Assembly: GCA_005938025.2 (NCBI GenBank)
Contig: VCCI02000001.1
Span: 868,001-932,000 of the forward strand
DNA length: 64,000 bases
Origin: Inquilinus sp. KBS0705
GTDB taxonomy: Bacteria > Bacteroidota > Bacteroidia > Sphingobacteriales > Sphingobacteriaceae
Direction: 5' to 3'
Position 1 is the stretch's first letter; every line of letters starts with the position of its first letter. The notes beneath the pieces are model-generated. The model saw only the letters and a program-made list of their open reading frames with translations, was not told the DNA's origin and made no database searches. Positions 26,759 through 36,574 of the stretch are shown here, one piece after another. A program made the position numbers and the translations under genes.

Positions 26759-27736
26759 CTAAGTTTTTATGATCTTTTTTAACACTACACGCTTCCAAAA
26801 ATCCTGCATAAATCCTAACCCGTAGGCCATCAGTTGTGTGAAGGCAGCTATAATGCTCAAAAATGCAATTTTTGCTGATTTGTTTGCTATCCAGGAATGA
26901 AAAAATATCAACAAAAAGTAAATAGTTAGCAAAACATTACACAGTAAGGCTATAGGCCATTGAGCAATGTTGGCAACTATGGTAAATAATAAGGACAGTG
27001 TAAATACAGCAGGGAAAAAGTGAACTGCTTTTAGCTGATCGGGAAAGAATTTGTAGATGTTTATACGAGCCCGCCCAAAAAAATGGAGTTGCTTATAAAA
27101 TCTTATAAAATCGGTACGGCGCTTATGGTATACAAGAGCATCGGCTATCAAACCTATTTTAAAACCAAGGCTATGTATGCGTATGCTATATTCAATATCT
27201 TCGCCCAGGCGCGTGATAATAAAGCCGCCTGCTCGTTCCCAAACCTGTCTTGATATACCCATGTTAAAACTACGCGGGTGAAACTGCCCTATAGCCTTTT
27301 TGCTGCCGCGAATACCGCCGGTTGTAAAAGGCGAGGTCATGGAATAACTGATAGCTTTTTGTATTGGAGTGAATGAAGGATGCGCACCATCGGGGCCACC
27401 ATAGGCATCCAGCCAGTTGGTTTTTAATGAATTGTTTACTATCTCTAAATAATTATCAGGTATTAAGCAGTCCGAATCAAATACAATAAAATAATCCCCT
27501 TTGGCGCGTTCAAAACCAAAGTTTCGGGTAAATCCCTGTCCTTCGTTGGCTTTTTCGTAGTAGGTAATATCGAGCTTTTCTGTAAAGCTTTTTACAATAT
27601 CTTCGGCCCTGTCAACAGAACCATCCTCTATTACCAATACCTCAAATTGTTTATAGGTTTGCCGTGTAAGCGTATCTAATAATTCACTTATCTCTTGCGG
27701 GCGGTTGTATAAAGGTATGATGATAGAAAAAAACAT
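26759..27736 (-). CDS. membrane-anchored glycosyltransferase family 2
   Basis: A 325-residue GT2 protein. The N-terminus starts with the GT-A nucleotide-sugar fold (FSIIIPLYNRPQEISELLDT; LVIEDGSVDRAEDI near residues 34-47), followed by the metal motif FDSDC (about 92-96) and an LGEDIEYSIRI acceptor-site motif near 177. The C-terminus has two or three hydrophobic segments (about 235-310), so it probably works at the inner-membrane face. The product and acceptor are unknown. Confidence 0.88.
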   Translation of the reverse strand: MFFSIIIPLYNRPQEISELLDTLTRQTYKQFEVLVIEDGSVDRAEDIVKSFTEKLDITYYEKANEGQGFTRNFGFERAKGDYFIVFDSDCLIPDNYLEIVNNSLKTNWLDAYGGPDGAHPSFTPIQKAISYSMTSPFTTGGIRGSKKAIGQFHPRSFNMGISRQVWERAGGFIITRLGEDIEYSIRIHSLGFKIGLIADALVYHKRRTDFIRFYKQLHFFGRARINIYKFFPDQLKAVHFFPAVFTLSLLFTIVANIAQWPIALLCNVLLTIYFLLIFFHSWIANKSAKIAFLSIIAAFTQLMAYGLGFMQDFWKRVVLKKIIKT

Positions 27737-27745
27737 AGTACTAAA

Positions 27746-27790
27746 TGTGCAGATTTTAGATGTGCAGGTGTGCAGATTTTAGATGTGCAG
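27746..27790. repeat. two tandem 22-base repeat units, with inverted partners
   Basis: A 22-base unit (27746-27767) recurs exactly at 27769-27790 with one spacer base; each unit begins and ends TGTGCAG around a central ATTTTAGA. Downstream, TTTGCACATCTGCA (27814-27827) and GCACATCTAAA (27840-27850) are inverted partial copies. The last of these contains the stop codon of the next gene. No coding function is suggested. Confidence 0.7.
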
Positions 27791-27845
27791 ATAATTTAGT
27801 GAATTTCCATTCATTTGCACATCTGCATATTTGTAATCCGCACAT

Positions 27846-28796
27846 CTAAACAGTCTCTTCAATTTGATATTTATTGCGTTCGGGTGCACTGCGGGCAACC
27901 AGTTCGGCAACAAATCCGGTTAAAAATAGTTGCGAACCCAGTATAATGGCCACTAACGCAAAATAAAACAGAGGGTTGTCTGTCGGCTGCCTTGCAACTA
28001 TATGATGCGCCAGGTTATACAGCTTTTCGGCTATTAGCCATATAGCTAATATCATCCCCGTTAAAAAGCTAAGCGTGCCCATCATACCAAAAAAATGCAT
28101 AGGGCGTTTGCCGAACTTACCCACAAAAAATATCGATAACAGGTCTAAAAAACCATTTATAAAACGGCTCCAGCCGAATTTGGTTTTACCGTACTTACGT
28201 GGGCGGTGTTCTACAACCTGTTCGCCAATTTTTGTAAAGCCTGCCCATTTAGCCAATACAGGTATATAACGGTGCATTTCGCCATAAACCTCAATGTTTT
28301 TTACCACTGTTTTACGGTAGGCTTTTAAGCCGCAGTTAAAATCGTGCAGGTTGTGTATACCACTCATTTTACGCGTGGCCGAGTTGAATAATTTTGTAGG
28401 TATGGTTTTGGTAAGCGGGTCGTAGCGCTTGGCTTTCCAGCCCGATATCAGGTCGTATTTGTCTTGCGTTATGCGATTGTACAGGCCGGGTATCTCGTCG
28501 GGGCTATCCTGCAGGTCGGCATCCATTGTTATCACCACATCGCCTTTAGCAGCTTCAAAGCCGGTATTTAGCGCGGCAGACTTGCCATAGTTACGCCTGA
28601 ATTTGAAGCCTTTTATAAAGGGGTTACTCTCTTTGAGTTTCAGGATCATATCCCACGAACCATCTTTACTGCCATCATCTACCAGTATGATTTCGTAAGT
28701 ATAATTATTATCGCTCATCACCTTGCTTATCCATGTGGTAAGCTCTGGTAACGATTCAACCTCATCGTATAATGGTACTACTACTGATATATCCAT
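27846..28796 (-). CDS. GT2 with C-terminal membrane helices, DPM1/ArnC-like
   Basis: A 316-residue GT2 of the dolichyl-phosphate mannose synthase / ArnC group, which move sugars onto a polyprenyl phosphate carrier. Motifs include VVPLYDEVESLPEL (residues 6-19), LVDDGSKDGSW (about 38-48) and MDADLQDSPDE near residue 92. Two C-terminal membrane helices (about 232-256 and 275-305) are as in that group. Its last codons overlap the small repeat region downstream. The next gene on the same strand is another GT2, separated by about 110 bases of repeats. Confidence 0.9.
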   Translation of the reverse strand: MDISVVVPLYDEVESLPELTTWISKVMSDNNYTYEIILVDDGSKDGSWDMILKLKESNPFIKGFKFRRNYGKSAALNTGFEAAKGDVVITMDADLQDSPDEIPGLYNRITQDKYDLISGWKAKRYDPLTKTIPTKLFNSATRKMSGIHNLHDFNCGLKAYRKTVVKNIEVYGEMHRYIPVLAKWAGFTKIGEQVVEHRPRKYGKTKFGWSRFINGFLDLLSIFFVGKFGKRPMHFFGMMGTLSFLTGMILAIWLIAEKLYNLAHHIVARQPTDNPLFYFALVAIILGSQLFLTGFVAELVARSAPERNKYQIEETV

Positions 28797-29211
28797 TTAT
28801 GGGAAAAAGACAACCGGCGTTAATAATGTATAACCGGTATGCTGCAAAAATATAAAAAACATGCAACGGTTTATCGTAACAACAGGCCAAACGCATTAAA
28901 ATATAAAAAAATGGAGTGGTGCTTTTGTTAAATATGGTTTTAGTATTCAAAATTGGCTTTGCAGCGCGCATAGCCACAAACCTTTACTCTTTTGGCTATA
29001 AATTATTCCATTTTTTTGTTGCTTACAGCGGTTTTTTTTCGTTTATTTTCGCCGCCTGTTACCCACTAATATAAAAATAAATCTCAATAAAACAAGTTTA
29101 TTTATGTCCGCTGCCGTCCGGCCCGGACAAACCCGTTCGAAAAAAGGATAAAATGTTAACTAATCGCACTTGTATAATTTTAATATATTGCCATCAAATT
29201 TAAGCCCCCAT
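28797..29211. other. 415-base divergent intergenic region
   Basis: AT-rich spacer between the DPM1-like GT2 and the M1 peptidase. On the minus strand, TATTTTTG (28852-28845) is an exact TAnnTTTG box about 48 bases before the GT2 ATG, without a clear -33. On the plus strand only a one-mismatch box (TAATTTTA, 29175-29182) lies about 30 bases before the peptidase ATG. I saw no ORF or hairpin worth reporting. Confidence 0.5.
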
Positions 29212-31791
29212 ATGAAATTATTAAATAAAGCAATTTTATTACTATTAGCAGTTTGCTGCTACAACGCGCAGGCGCAAAACACTGATAAGCCCGAACCAAA
29301 ATACGATCAGCATAAAGTTTTTAACCCTTTGTTCTATTTTGGTAAGGGAACAGAGTTTCGTTCGGCATCTGGTGCCCCGGGTGCTAAGTACTGGCAAAAC
29401 CGTGCCGACTACAAAATTGATGTTACGCTTGATACAGCAAAGCACCGCATTACAGGCAGTGTATTAATTACCTATACCAATAACAGCCCAGATGCACTGA
29501 GCTTTTTATGGCTGCAAACTGATCAAAATGTTTACCGCGAAGATTCGCGCGCGCAGGCTACAAGCGCCGTTGATGGTGGCCGTTTCGCTAATAAATCGTT
29601 TACTAATGGCGATGAGCTAAAATCAGTATCTGTAATAAGAAATGGCAAGGCCGAAAAGGTAAATTATCTGGTTACTGATACCCGCATGCAAATAAAGCTT
29701 AATGATACCTTAAGGGCAAACGGTGCTAAACTGCAAATAAAAATAGATTACGCATTTGACATACCCGAGTACGGTACCGACCGTATGGGCAGGTTAAAAA
29801 CTAAAAATGGTTGGGTATACGAAATTGCCCAATGGTACCCTCGTATGGAGGTTTACGACGATGTGAGCGGCTGGAACACCATTCCTTATTTAGGCGCATC
29901 GGAGTTTTACCTGGAGTATGGCAACTTTGATTATACCATTACAGCACCCGCCAGTTTAATTGTAACCGGCTCGGGCGAGTTACTAAACCCAACCGAAGTA
30001 CTTACACCTACAGCTTTAAAACGTTTGGCGGCAGCCCGTGCGAGCGATAAAACGGTGTTTATAAAAGATTCTACCGACGTATTAGGCAATAATGCCGACG
30101 TTAAAAAGCCAAACCTTACCTGGCATTTTTATTGCAAAAACGCACGCGATATAGCATGGGCCGCATCAAAAGCGTTTGTTTGGGATGCCGCACGCATTAA
30201 CTTGTCGAACGGTAAAAAAGCATTGGCGCAGTCTGTTTACCCCTTAGAGAGCAAAGGAGATGGTGCCTGGGGCAGATCTACCGAATACGTGAAAAATTGT
30301 ATCGAACTGTATTCGGGTAAATGGTTTGAGTACACTTATCCCGTTGCTACCAATGTAGGTGGTATAGTAGGGGGTATGGAGTATCCCGGTATTGTATTTT
30401 GCAGTTACCAAAGCCAGGGCGGCGGTTTATGGGATGTTACCAACCACGAGTTTGGCCACAACTGGTTCCCGATGATAGTGGGTAGTAACGAGCGTAAATA
30501 CGCCTGGATGGATGAGGGCTTTAACACCTTTATTAATAAGGTAGATACAAAGGTGTTTAACAAAGGCGAATACTACGTTAAACAAGATATGCACGAAGAT
30601 GCCATACAGCACTTTGGCCCGGATGCCGATGCATTGATGAACACGCCGGATGTGATACAGCCGGGTAACTTAGGTACATCTGCCTATGAAAAACCCGCCA
30701 TGGGCCTTACCATACTACGTGAGCAGATATTAGGCGAAGAGCGTTTTGATTATGCCTTTAAAACTTATATTAAACGCTGGGCATTTAAACACCCAACACC
30801 ATTTGATTTTTTCCACTCGATGGATAATGCCGCAGGTGAGGACCTGAGCTGGTTTTGGAACGAGTGGTTTATGACCACCTGGAAGCTTGACCAATCTGTT
30901 AAGGCAATTGATTATGTGGAAGACGATGCCGCAAAAGGGTCGTTAATTACTATCGAGAACCTGGAAGAAATGGCGATGCCGGTTACTGCGTTTGTGCAGG
31001 AAGAGAACGGCAGATCGGGTACGGTAAAACTACCTGCCGAAATATGGCAACGTGGTAGTACATGGACGTTCCCATATAAATCAACCTCAAAAATATTGTA
31101 CGTAACCTTAGATCCGGAGCATGGTTTACCGGATGTTAACCCCGAGAATAATTCGTTGAGCGGGTCGGTTGTGCCAAAAGGTGTAACAGCAATTAACGTT
31201 ATTGATAATTACCTAAACGCTGTAGGCGGCGCAGGTAAGTTAAAGGACGTAAAGGAGCTGGTAATAAAATCGACCGGCGAAGTGCAGGGTACAGGTATAG
31301 TTTCAACAGCTACTTACCAATCGCCAAACAAAAACAAGGTATATATTTTAGCACCGTCATATAATAATTTTGTAGTGATGGACCTTGTTATAGATGGCGA
31401 TAGCGTTAAACTAACCCAACTGAACAAGCCCTTACCGTACGATAAAGAAAATAGTAAACTAAGTGTTATTAAATATAAAACATTTGCCGAACTGGACTAT
31501 ACTAAGCCGGGTTATAAACTGGAATTGGTACCCAACATGCAGGTAATTGAAGGGCAACTGGCCTACCAGGTTAACGTTACTAACCCTAACGGAATTAAGG
31601 AGAAAAACTACTATGACTCAAAAACAGGCTTTAAAGTTAAACGCATAACCGATGCGCCAAACGCAGCACCTACTATTTATAGCGATTACCGCACGATAAA
31701 TACAGGCATTAAAGTGCCGTTTGCCACAAAAGTAATTATTGTTGGAGTACCGGTTACCTTAACAGTAACAGAGGCTACTGTAAAACTATAA
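29212..31791 (+). CDS. M1 family zinc aminopeptidase, secreted
   Basis: A secreted gluzincin peptidase of 859 residues when started at the ATG at 29212, which gives the clean signal peptide [22 protein letters not shown]; the in-frame TTG at 29170 would place 14 odd residues before it. The zinc motif HEFGH is at residues 412-416 with W418 following, and the third ligand is E435 in WMDEGF, 18 residues after the motif. The aminopeptidase anchor appears as GGMEYP (387-392), a variant of GAMEN. The final 200 residues form a separate C-terminal domain. It probably digests peptides in the periplasm. A strong terminator follows, so it appears monocistronic. Confidence 0.93.
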   Translation: MKLLNKAILLLLAVCCYNAQAQNTDKPEPKYDQHKVFNPLFYFGKGTEFRSASGAPGAKYWQNRADYKIDVTLDTAKHRITGSVLITYTNNSPDALSFLWLQTDQNVYREDSRAQATSAVDGGRFANKSFTNGDELKSVSVIRNGKAEKVNYLVTDTRMQIKLNDTLRANGAKLQIKIDYAFDIPEYGTDRMGRLKTKNGWVYEIAQWYPRMEVYDDVSGWNTIPYLGASEFYLEYGNFDYTITAPASLIVTGSGELLNPTEVLTPTALKRLAAARASDKTVFIKDSTDVLGNNADVKKPNLTWHFYCKNARDIAWAASKAFVWDAARINLSNGKKALAQSVYPLESKGDGAWGRSTEYVKNCIELYSGKWFEYTYPVATNVGGIVGGMEYPGIVFCSYQSQGGGLWDVTNHEFGHNWFPMIVGSNERKYAWMDEGFNTFINKVDTKVFNKGEYYVKQDMHEDAIQHFGPDADALMNTPDVIQPGNLGTSAYEKPAMGLTILREQILGEERFDYAFKTYIKRWAFKHPTPFDFFHSMDNAAGEDLSWFWNEWFMTTWKLDQSVKAIDYVEDDAAKGSLITIENLEEMAMPVTAFVQEENGRSGTVKLPAEIWQRGSTWTFPYKSTSKILYVTLDPEHGLPDVNPENNSLSGSVVPKGVTAINVIDNYLNAVGGAGKLKDVKELVIKSTGEVQGTGIVSTATYQSPNKNKVYILAPSYNNFVVMDLVIDGDSVKLTQLNKPLPYDKENSKLSVIKYKTFAELDYTKPGYKLELVPNMQVIEGQLAYQVNVTNPNGIKEKNYYDSKTGFKVKRITDAPNAAPTIYSDYRTINTGIKVPFATKVIIVGVPVTLTVTEATVKL

Positions 31792-31818
31792 ACAATTAAT
31801 AATTGATAGTATATTTAT

Positions 31819-31851
31819 GTCCGGGTATGAGCCATCATACCCGGACTTTTT
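31819..31851 (+). terminator. Rho-independent terminator after the M1 peptidase
   Basis: GTCCGGGTATGA (31819-31830) pairs perfectly with TCATACCCGGAC (31835-31846) around GCCA, followed by five T residues. A 12-bp GC-rich stem 28 bases after the M1 stop is strong evidence for a terminator, and it also rules against a start codon at 31817 for the next gene. Confidence 0.88.
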
Positions 31852-31864
31852 GATTAAACTAAGT

Positions 31865-32896
31865 ATGATAAGAATTTTACCCCTGTTAATTTTAGGAATG
31901 TTGTTTTGCGGGGAGGTGGATGCGCAAAAAGGCGTGATGATTGATAAAAAAGCGCATAAGCAACCTGATAGCGTGGCATATTATATGAAAAGACGCGACG
32001 CATTAGCTTTCGATCAGAATGATGCTGAATTTTTAAGACTGATAATTAAAGCCGATGGGGGAATGTTTAATGTAGAAGATTATTACATGGATGGAAAACT
32101 AAAGTTGACCGCCCGCACAGCTACTAACGATTATTGGTTTTGGCCTGATGCGGAGGGTATAATGACTGAATATTATCCGAATGGTAATAAGAAACTAGAG
32201 AAAACATATAAAAAAGGAGTAGTGGTTGGTGATGTAAATCAATATTACCCAAACGGCAAACTATATATTATTACCAGTTTTGACAAAGGCTCACAAAATT
32301 ACCGTAAAGAGTGTCGTGATTCTTTAGGCAATGTATTGGCAAATAATGGTAACGGCAAATGGATTGAGTTTAAAGACGACTTTGTTGATTACCAGGAAGG
32401 GCAAGTGTTAAATGGTTTACTGGAAGGCGAGTGGAATGTTTTTGTAAATGGAAAGCTGATGGAGACAAATGGCTATAAAAACGACCTTCCTATATTCGGA
32501 AAAGCTTATGACGATTTTCAGAATAAAGTATTTACTAAAATTGATATAGCCCCCGAATTTCCTGGTGGTGTTGCCGCTTTTGGAAAATACATGGTTAAAA
32601 CCCTACATTATCCATCAACAGCAGTAAATAACAATACCCAGGGCCGGGTAATAGTTACATTTATAGTAGAAAAGGACGGCTCAATTAATGATGTTAAAGT
32701 AGTAAGAGGCTTAGGAAGCGGTACTGATGAAGAAGCTGTAAGAGTAATTAAAAATATGCCTTTATGGAAGCCCGGTATATTTAATGGAATGCCGGTTCGG
32801 GTGCAATATAGTTTGCCAATTAACTTTGCTATTGAAGAAATACAGCAAGGTAGCTCAAGGCCAGCTAATCATTATAATGGATTATATAATCAGTAG
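31865..32896 (+). CDS. secreted protein with MORN/YwqK-like repeats and TonB C-terminal domain
   Basis: A 343-residue protein when read from the ATG at 31865, which gives a standard signal peptide (MIRILPLLILGMLFCGEVDAQ). A longer frame opens at 31817, but those codons lie on the terminator hairpin of the previous gene. Residues about 70-215 hold MORN-like/YwqK-type repeats (EYYPNGNKKLEKTYKKG, QYYPNGKLYIITSF, LLEGEWNVFVNGKLME). Residues about 230-330 match a TonB C-terminal domain (PEFPGGVAAFGKYMVKTL, GRVIVTFIVEKDGSINDVKVV). Such domain pairs are frequent in Bacteroidota; function may be in envelope energy coupling or binding, but this is inference. Confidence 0.87.
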   Translation: MIRILPLLILGMLFCGEVDAQKGVMIDKKAHKQPDSVAYYMKRRDALAFDQNDAEFLRLIIKADGGMFNVEDYYMDGKLKLTARTATNDYWFWPDAEGIMTEYYPNGNKKLEKTYKKGVVVGDVNQYYPNGKLYIITSFDKGSQNYRKECRDSLGNVLANNGNGKWIEFKDDFVDYQEGQVLNGLLEGEWNVFVNGKLMETNGYKNDLPIFGKAYDDFQNKVFTKIDIAPEFPGGVAAFGKYMVKTLHYPSTAVNNNTQGRVIVTFIVEKDGSINDVKVVRGLGSGTDEEAVRVIKNMPLWKPGIFNGMPVRVQYSLPINFAIEEIQQGSSRPANHYNGLYNQ

Positions 32897-32898
32897 CT

Positions 32899-34398
32899 CT
32901 ACACCAATCCCAACACCTTACTTGTCCTATCCCTTGTAGCATCGGCCAAAGCTTCATCTTTAATTAATGATTGTCCGTAGGATGGGATCATCTGTTTGAA
33001 TTTTTGCTGCCACTCGCTAGTTTGGGTTTGTGCCTTAAAGCAACGGCCTATCAGTTCTACCATTATAGGTACCGATGTAGAAGCACCCGGCGATGCGCCC
33101 AATAGGGCTGATATGCTGCCATCGGCAGAGGTTACTACCTCGGTGCCAAATTGCAATACCCCGGTGCTTTTAGCGTCTTTTTTAATTACCTGCACACGTT
33201 GGCCGGCAATTTCAAGTTCCCAGTCGTTTGCCTGCGCCGCCGGAAAGTATTCTTTCAATGCATTCAGCCGGTCTGTGGGCGATTGCATTACCTGGCTTAT
33301 CAAGTACTTGGTTAACGCCCAGTTATCGCGGCCTACCGCTAATAACGGGAGGATGTTGTTTAGCTTTATAGAGCCAAAAAGATCTAATAACGACCCCTTC
33401 TTTAGGAAACGGGTAGAAAAGCCGGCATAGGGGCCAAAAAGCAGCTCCTTTTTGCCGTCTATCATTCGCGTATCTAAGTGCGGTACACTCATGGGTGGGG
33501 CACCGACAGATGCTTTGCCATACACCTTGGCATCATGCCTGGCAATTACAGCCGGGTTATTACAAACCAGCCATTGCCCGCTCACCGGGAAACCGCCAAA
33601 GCCTTTACTCTCCGGTATGCCCGATTTTTGCAGCAGGGGTAAAGCACCACCACCGGCACCCACAAATACAAAATTGGCACTCAGCTTGCGTTTGTTGCCT
33701 GTAGTGTGGTCGGTAACCTTTATTTGCCAGCTGGCATCTTTATTACGTTTTATATCGTCAACATCGTGGTTTAAATATAAGTTAACGCCCGGTTTTTGCT
33801 TTAACTTGTCAAACAATGTGCGGCTTAATGTGCCAAAATTCACATCGGTACCAATATCCATATAACTGGCCGATACCTTTTGGTCAGCCTCGCGACCATC
33901 CATCACCAGGGGTATCCATTTTTTCAGCTCGGTATGGTCTTCCGAGTATTGCATATCCTTAAAAAAGTGGTGTTTTACCAATGCTTCGCAGCGTTTTTTA
34001 AGGTACTCTACATTTTCTTGCCCCCACACAAAGCTCATGTGCGGCGTTTTATTAATAAAGCTCTGCGGGTTATCTACATACTTTTGCTCTACCAAAAAAG
34101 CCCAAAATTCTTTTGTTATTTCAAATTGTTCGGCAATTTTTATGGCTTTGTCTATTTCAATACTGCCATCCCTGCGCTGTGGGGTATAATTTAACTCGCA
34201 AAACGCGGAGTGGCCGGTTCCGGCGTTATTCATCGCGTCAGAACTTTCGGCAGCAATAGCATCAAGGCGTTCAAATATTTCAATAGTTAGGTCGGGCTGT
34301 AATTGCTTTAACATTACCCCCAATGTGGCACTCATTATGCCTGCACCCACTAAAACTACATCAACTGTTGCGTCCGAAACTCTGCTGCCTATACTCAT
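32899..34398 (-). CDS. mqo: malate:quinone oxidoreductase
   Basis: A 499-residue FAD enzyme that oxidises malate to oxaloacetate and passes electrons to quinone at the inner-membrane face. The FAD dinucleotide fold [14 protein letters not shown] is at residues 14-27, and the family signature [22 protein letters not shown] lies near 53-74; the C-terminal half contains [10 protein letters not shown]. The length is typical. It converges with the TonB-C gene, only 2 bases apart. A palindrome GAATGTA-AATA-TACATTC is just upstream of its start. Confidence 0.96.
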   Translation of the reverse strand: MSIGSRVSDATVDVVLVGAGIMSATLGVMLKQLQPDLTIEIFERLDAIAAESSDAMNNAGTGHSAFCELNYTPQRRDGSIEIDKAIKIAEQFEITKEFWAFLVEQKYVDNPQSFINKTPHMSFVWGQENVEYLKKRCEALVKHHFFKDMQYSEDHTELKKWIPLVMDGREADQKVSASYMDIGTDVNFGTLSRTLFDKLKQKPGVNLYLNHDVDDIKRNKDASWQIKVTDHTTGNKRKLSANFVFVGAGGGALPLLQKSGIPESKGFGGFPVSGQWLVCNNPAVIARHDAKVYGKASVGAPPMSVPHLDTRMIDGKKELLFGPYAGFSTRFLKKGSLLDLFGSIKLNNILPLLAVGRDNWALTKYLISQVMQSPTDRLNALKEYFPAAQANDWELEIAGQRVQVIKKDAKSTGVLQFGTEVVTSADGSISALLGASPGASTSVPIMVELIGRCFKAQTQTSEWQQKFKQMIPSYGQSLIKDEALADATRDRTSKVLGLV

Positions 34399-34407
34399 GA
34401 TATTATC

Positions 34408-34425
34408 GAATGTAAATATACATTC
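34408..34425. promoter_or_regulatory. palindrome upstream of mqo
   Basis: GAATGTA (34408-34414) and TACATTC (34419-34425) form a perfect 7-bp inverted repeat with a 4-base spacer, 10 bases before the mqo ATG. A repressor site is possible but no regulator is known here. Confidence 0.3.
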
Positions 34426-34477
34426 AAATAAATTATTAGATGGTTTAAAAACTTGTTGTAAGGTATTTATGATATAA

Positions 34478-34523
34478 TTTTTACACTAACCACGCTGTGT
34501 CAATTTTTATGATAGTGTAAAAA
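34478..34523. repeat. 11-bp inverted repeat in the mqo-lipoprotein intergenic region
   Basis: TTTTTACACTA (34478-34488) and TAGTGTAAAAA (34513-34523) are perfect reverse complements around 24 bases. No T-run follows. It may be an operator or a remnant of a small mobile repeat. The rest of the 290-base gap (34399-34688) shows no gene. Confidence 0.45.
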
Positions 34524-34688
34524 GTACAATAAATAAATCAGGCAATTTTAATAAAATTTTGCAATAAAATACCTATCGGTAAATAAAACGTAGTGTAATG
34601 TGATAAGTTTTTGATTTGATGATGTTTTAAAGCCAGTTAACACAAAACCACCGCATAACTGTATATAAATCAACCAATCAAATTAATT

Positions 34689-35216
34689 ATGATCAGATCA
34701 ATATTCACAGTTATAGCTTTAGGTATATTGCTGTTGCTTGCCTCATGTAAGCAGAACAAACCAAAGCCGGTATCAAAAGATATCAATAAAACCAGCGTGG
34801 TAGTTAATGGTAAAAAAGATAGTGTGATAAACAACTCCTATAAAAATTATGGTAACGCAACAGTTGCCGAACCCTGCGTTAAATGTTTAATACAGGTAAT
34901 TCAAAACGATGCGCATTACAAGCAAAGCATCGTTTCAAAACCGGTAAACACCATTAAGTACGTTGTAAACTGGATGCCATCTGAAAAGGCCGACACAGCA
35001 AAGAGGCGGGGTGCCACCAGTGCTATAAAAGTAGATGTTATAGATAAAGCAGGGGCTGAACGAAAGTTATCTACGTTTATATACGATAACAGCCTTGCTA
35101 AAATATATTTTGTTGATTATACTGCTAATAACACAAAAATTGAGGTTAATACAGAGGCTAACACACTTAAAAGGATAAGAAATAGTTGCTATTGGGGCGT
35201 CTCTTCAAGTAAATAG
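34689..35216 (+). CDS. small lipoprotein of unknown function
   Basis: A 175-residue protein with a lipoprotein signal peptide (hydrophobic residues 3-18, lipobox LASC, cysteine 20). The rest holds a CVKCL motif (CxxC, about residues 63-67) and a second half rich in beta-strand-like sequence (SAIKVDVIDKAGAERKLSTFIYD). The single CxxC lacks the following His of a haem site. I do not recognise a family. It stands alone between two AT-rich intergenic regions and is followed by a terminator. Confidence 0.72.
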   Translation: MIRSIFTVIALGILLLLASCKQNKPKPVSKDINKTSVVVNGKKDSVINNSYKNYGNATVAEPCVKCLIQVIQNDAHYKQSIVSKPVNTIKYVVNWMPSEKADTAKRRGATSAIKVDVIDKAGAERKLSTFIYDNSLAKIYFVDYTANNTKIEVNTEANTLKRIRNSCYWGVSSSK

Positions 35217-35234
35217 TAATTTTTTAACTTAAAT

Positions 35235-35274
35235 AAAGCAGGCTGGTTAGTTAAAACCATGCCTGCTTTTTATT
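35235..35274 (+). terminator. terminator after the small lipoprotein gene
   Basis: AAAGCAGGC (35235-35243) pairs with GCCTGCTTT (35261-35269), extended inward by TGGTT/AACCA with one bulged base, and followed by T-rich sequence. It stands 18 bases after the stop codon. Confidence 0.8.
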
Positions 35275-35501
35275 TATATGAGTTTTTATATGAATTTTTA
35301 GAACCAATGAACATAAAAAATTATTTAAGGTCAAAATGATTGATTTTAGAAAGATAAGATGAGATTTTTATAAATTTTTATAAAATTTGTTAACATTACT
35401 ATGAAATTTATAAAAATACTTTAAATTCGCACTATAAAATTGAAACCGATCTTATAAAGAACTATAATTTAAACTTAAAATTTAAGAAAATTCATTAAAA
35501 C

Positions 35502-36512
35502 ATGGCAACAAAACTCGAGTACATCTGGCTTGACGGTTACAAACCAACACAAAGCCTGCGTAGCAAAACAAAAATTGTTAAATCGTTTAGCGGTAAAGTA
35601 GAAGATTTAGATAACTGGAGCTTCGATGGTTCTTCAACCGAGCAAGCACCGGGTGGTTCTTCAGATTGTATCTTAAAACCAGTTTTTGTTGTACCAGACC
35701 CACAAAGAAAAGAAGCATTTTTAGTAATGTGCGAAGTATTAAGTGCTGATGGTAAACCACACGAGTCTAACGGCCGTGCACTTATACAAGATGATGATAA
35801 CGATTTTTGGTTTGGTTTTGAGCAGGAGTACTTTTTATGGGATCCTGAAACAAACAAACCTCTTGGTTTCCCGGCAGGTGGTTACCCAGGCCCGCAAGGC
35901 CCATACTATTGCTCTGTAGGCGCTAACAACGCTTTCGGCCGCGATATTGTTGAAGAACACTTAGACGCTTGTTTAGATGCAGGTTTAAATGTTGAAGGTA
36001 TCAATGCTGAGGTTGCTGCAGGCCAGTGGGAATTCCAGATATTTGCCAAAGGCGCTAAAGAAGCAGGTGACCAAATTTGGGTTGCACGTTATTTATTAGA
36101 AAGAATTGGCGAAAGCTACGGTGTTGCCATCAACTGGCATTGCAAACCATTGGGTCAGTTAGACTGGAATGGTAGTGGTATGCACGCTAACTTCTCAAAC
36201 ACTACATTGCGTACTGCTAACAGCAAAGCAACATTCGAAGCTATCTGCGAGTCTTTCCGCCCTGCTGTTGCCGAGTGTATAGCTGTTTATGGTGCTGATA
36301 ACGATCAGCGTTTAACCGGTAAACACGAAACCGCGTCAATTACCGACTTTAGCTACGGTGTATCTGACCGTGGTGCTTCTATCCGTATCCCTCTTTATGC
36401 AGTTGATCACAACTGGAGCGGCTACCTTGAAGATCGTCGTCCTAACTCAGCTGCAGATCCATACAAAGTTGCGGCTGTAATTATCAAAACAGTAAAATCT
36501 GCTAAAGTTTAA
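35502..36512 (+). CDS. glutamine synthetase, type II (eukaryote-like)
   Basis: A 336-residue enzyme that makes glutamine from glutamate and ammonium with ATP. The sequence is of type II: short, with the beta-grasp opening MATKLEYIWLDGY, the motif NWSFDGSSTEQAPGGSSDC (near residues 37-55), FGFEQEYFLW (about 107-116), NGSGMHANFS (near 223-232) and TASITDFSYGVSDRGASIRIP at the end. Codon use is more biased than in its neighbours, which suggests strong expression. The 285-base AT-rich leader region has no exact TAnnTTTG box that I can find. A terminator follows, so it is a single-gene transcript. A second, distinct glutamine-synthetase-family gene lies 539 bases downstream. Confidence 0.96.
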   Translation: MATKLEYIWLDGYKPTQSLRSKTKIVKSFSGKVEDLDNWSFDGSSTEQAPGGSSDCILKPVFVVPDPQRKEAFLVMCEVLSADGKPHESNGRALIQDDDNDFWFGFEQEYFLWDPETNKPLGFPAGGYPGPQGPYYCSVGANNAFGRDIVEEHLDACLDAGLNVEGINAEVAAGQWEFQIFAKGAKEAGDQIWVARYLLERIGESYGVAINWHCKPLGQLDWNGSGMHANFSNTTLRTANSKATFEAICESFRPAVAECIAVYGADNDQRLTGKHETASITDFSYGVSDRGASIRIPLYAVDHNWSGYLEDRRPNSAADPYKVAAVIIKTVKSAKV

Positions 36513-36537
36513 TACCCTATACCTATTTTACATTGCA

Positions 36538-36574
36538 AATCCTTCGGTGTTTAACTACCCGGAGGATTTTTTTT
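36538..36574 (+). terminator. terminator after type II glutamine synthetase
   Basis: AATCCTTCGG (36538-36547) pairs with CCGGAGGATT (36559-36568) through a 10-bp stem with one G-U pair, followed by a run of eight T. It overlaps the last codons of the convergent gene (stop at 36555). Confidence 0.8.

Noticed and set aside
27746..27790. CRISPR array
   Set aside because: The two repeat copies are separated by one base, with no spacers and no cas genes.
29170..29211. TTG start at 29170 for the M1 peptidase
   Set aside because: It would put 14 residues before a complete signal peptide; the ATG at 29212 is preferred.
35270..35501. Promoter or nitrogen-control site for the type II glutamine synthetase
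   Set aside because: The leader is AT-rich with several near-matches but no exact TAnnTTTG box and no known NtrC or sigma-54 motif.
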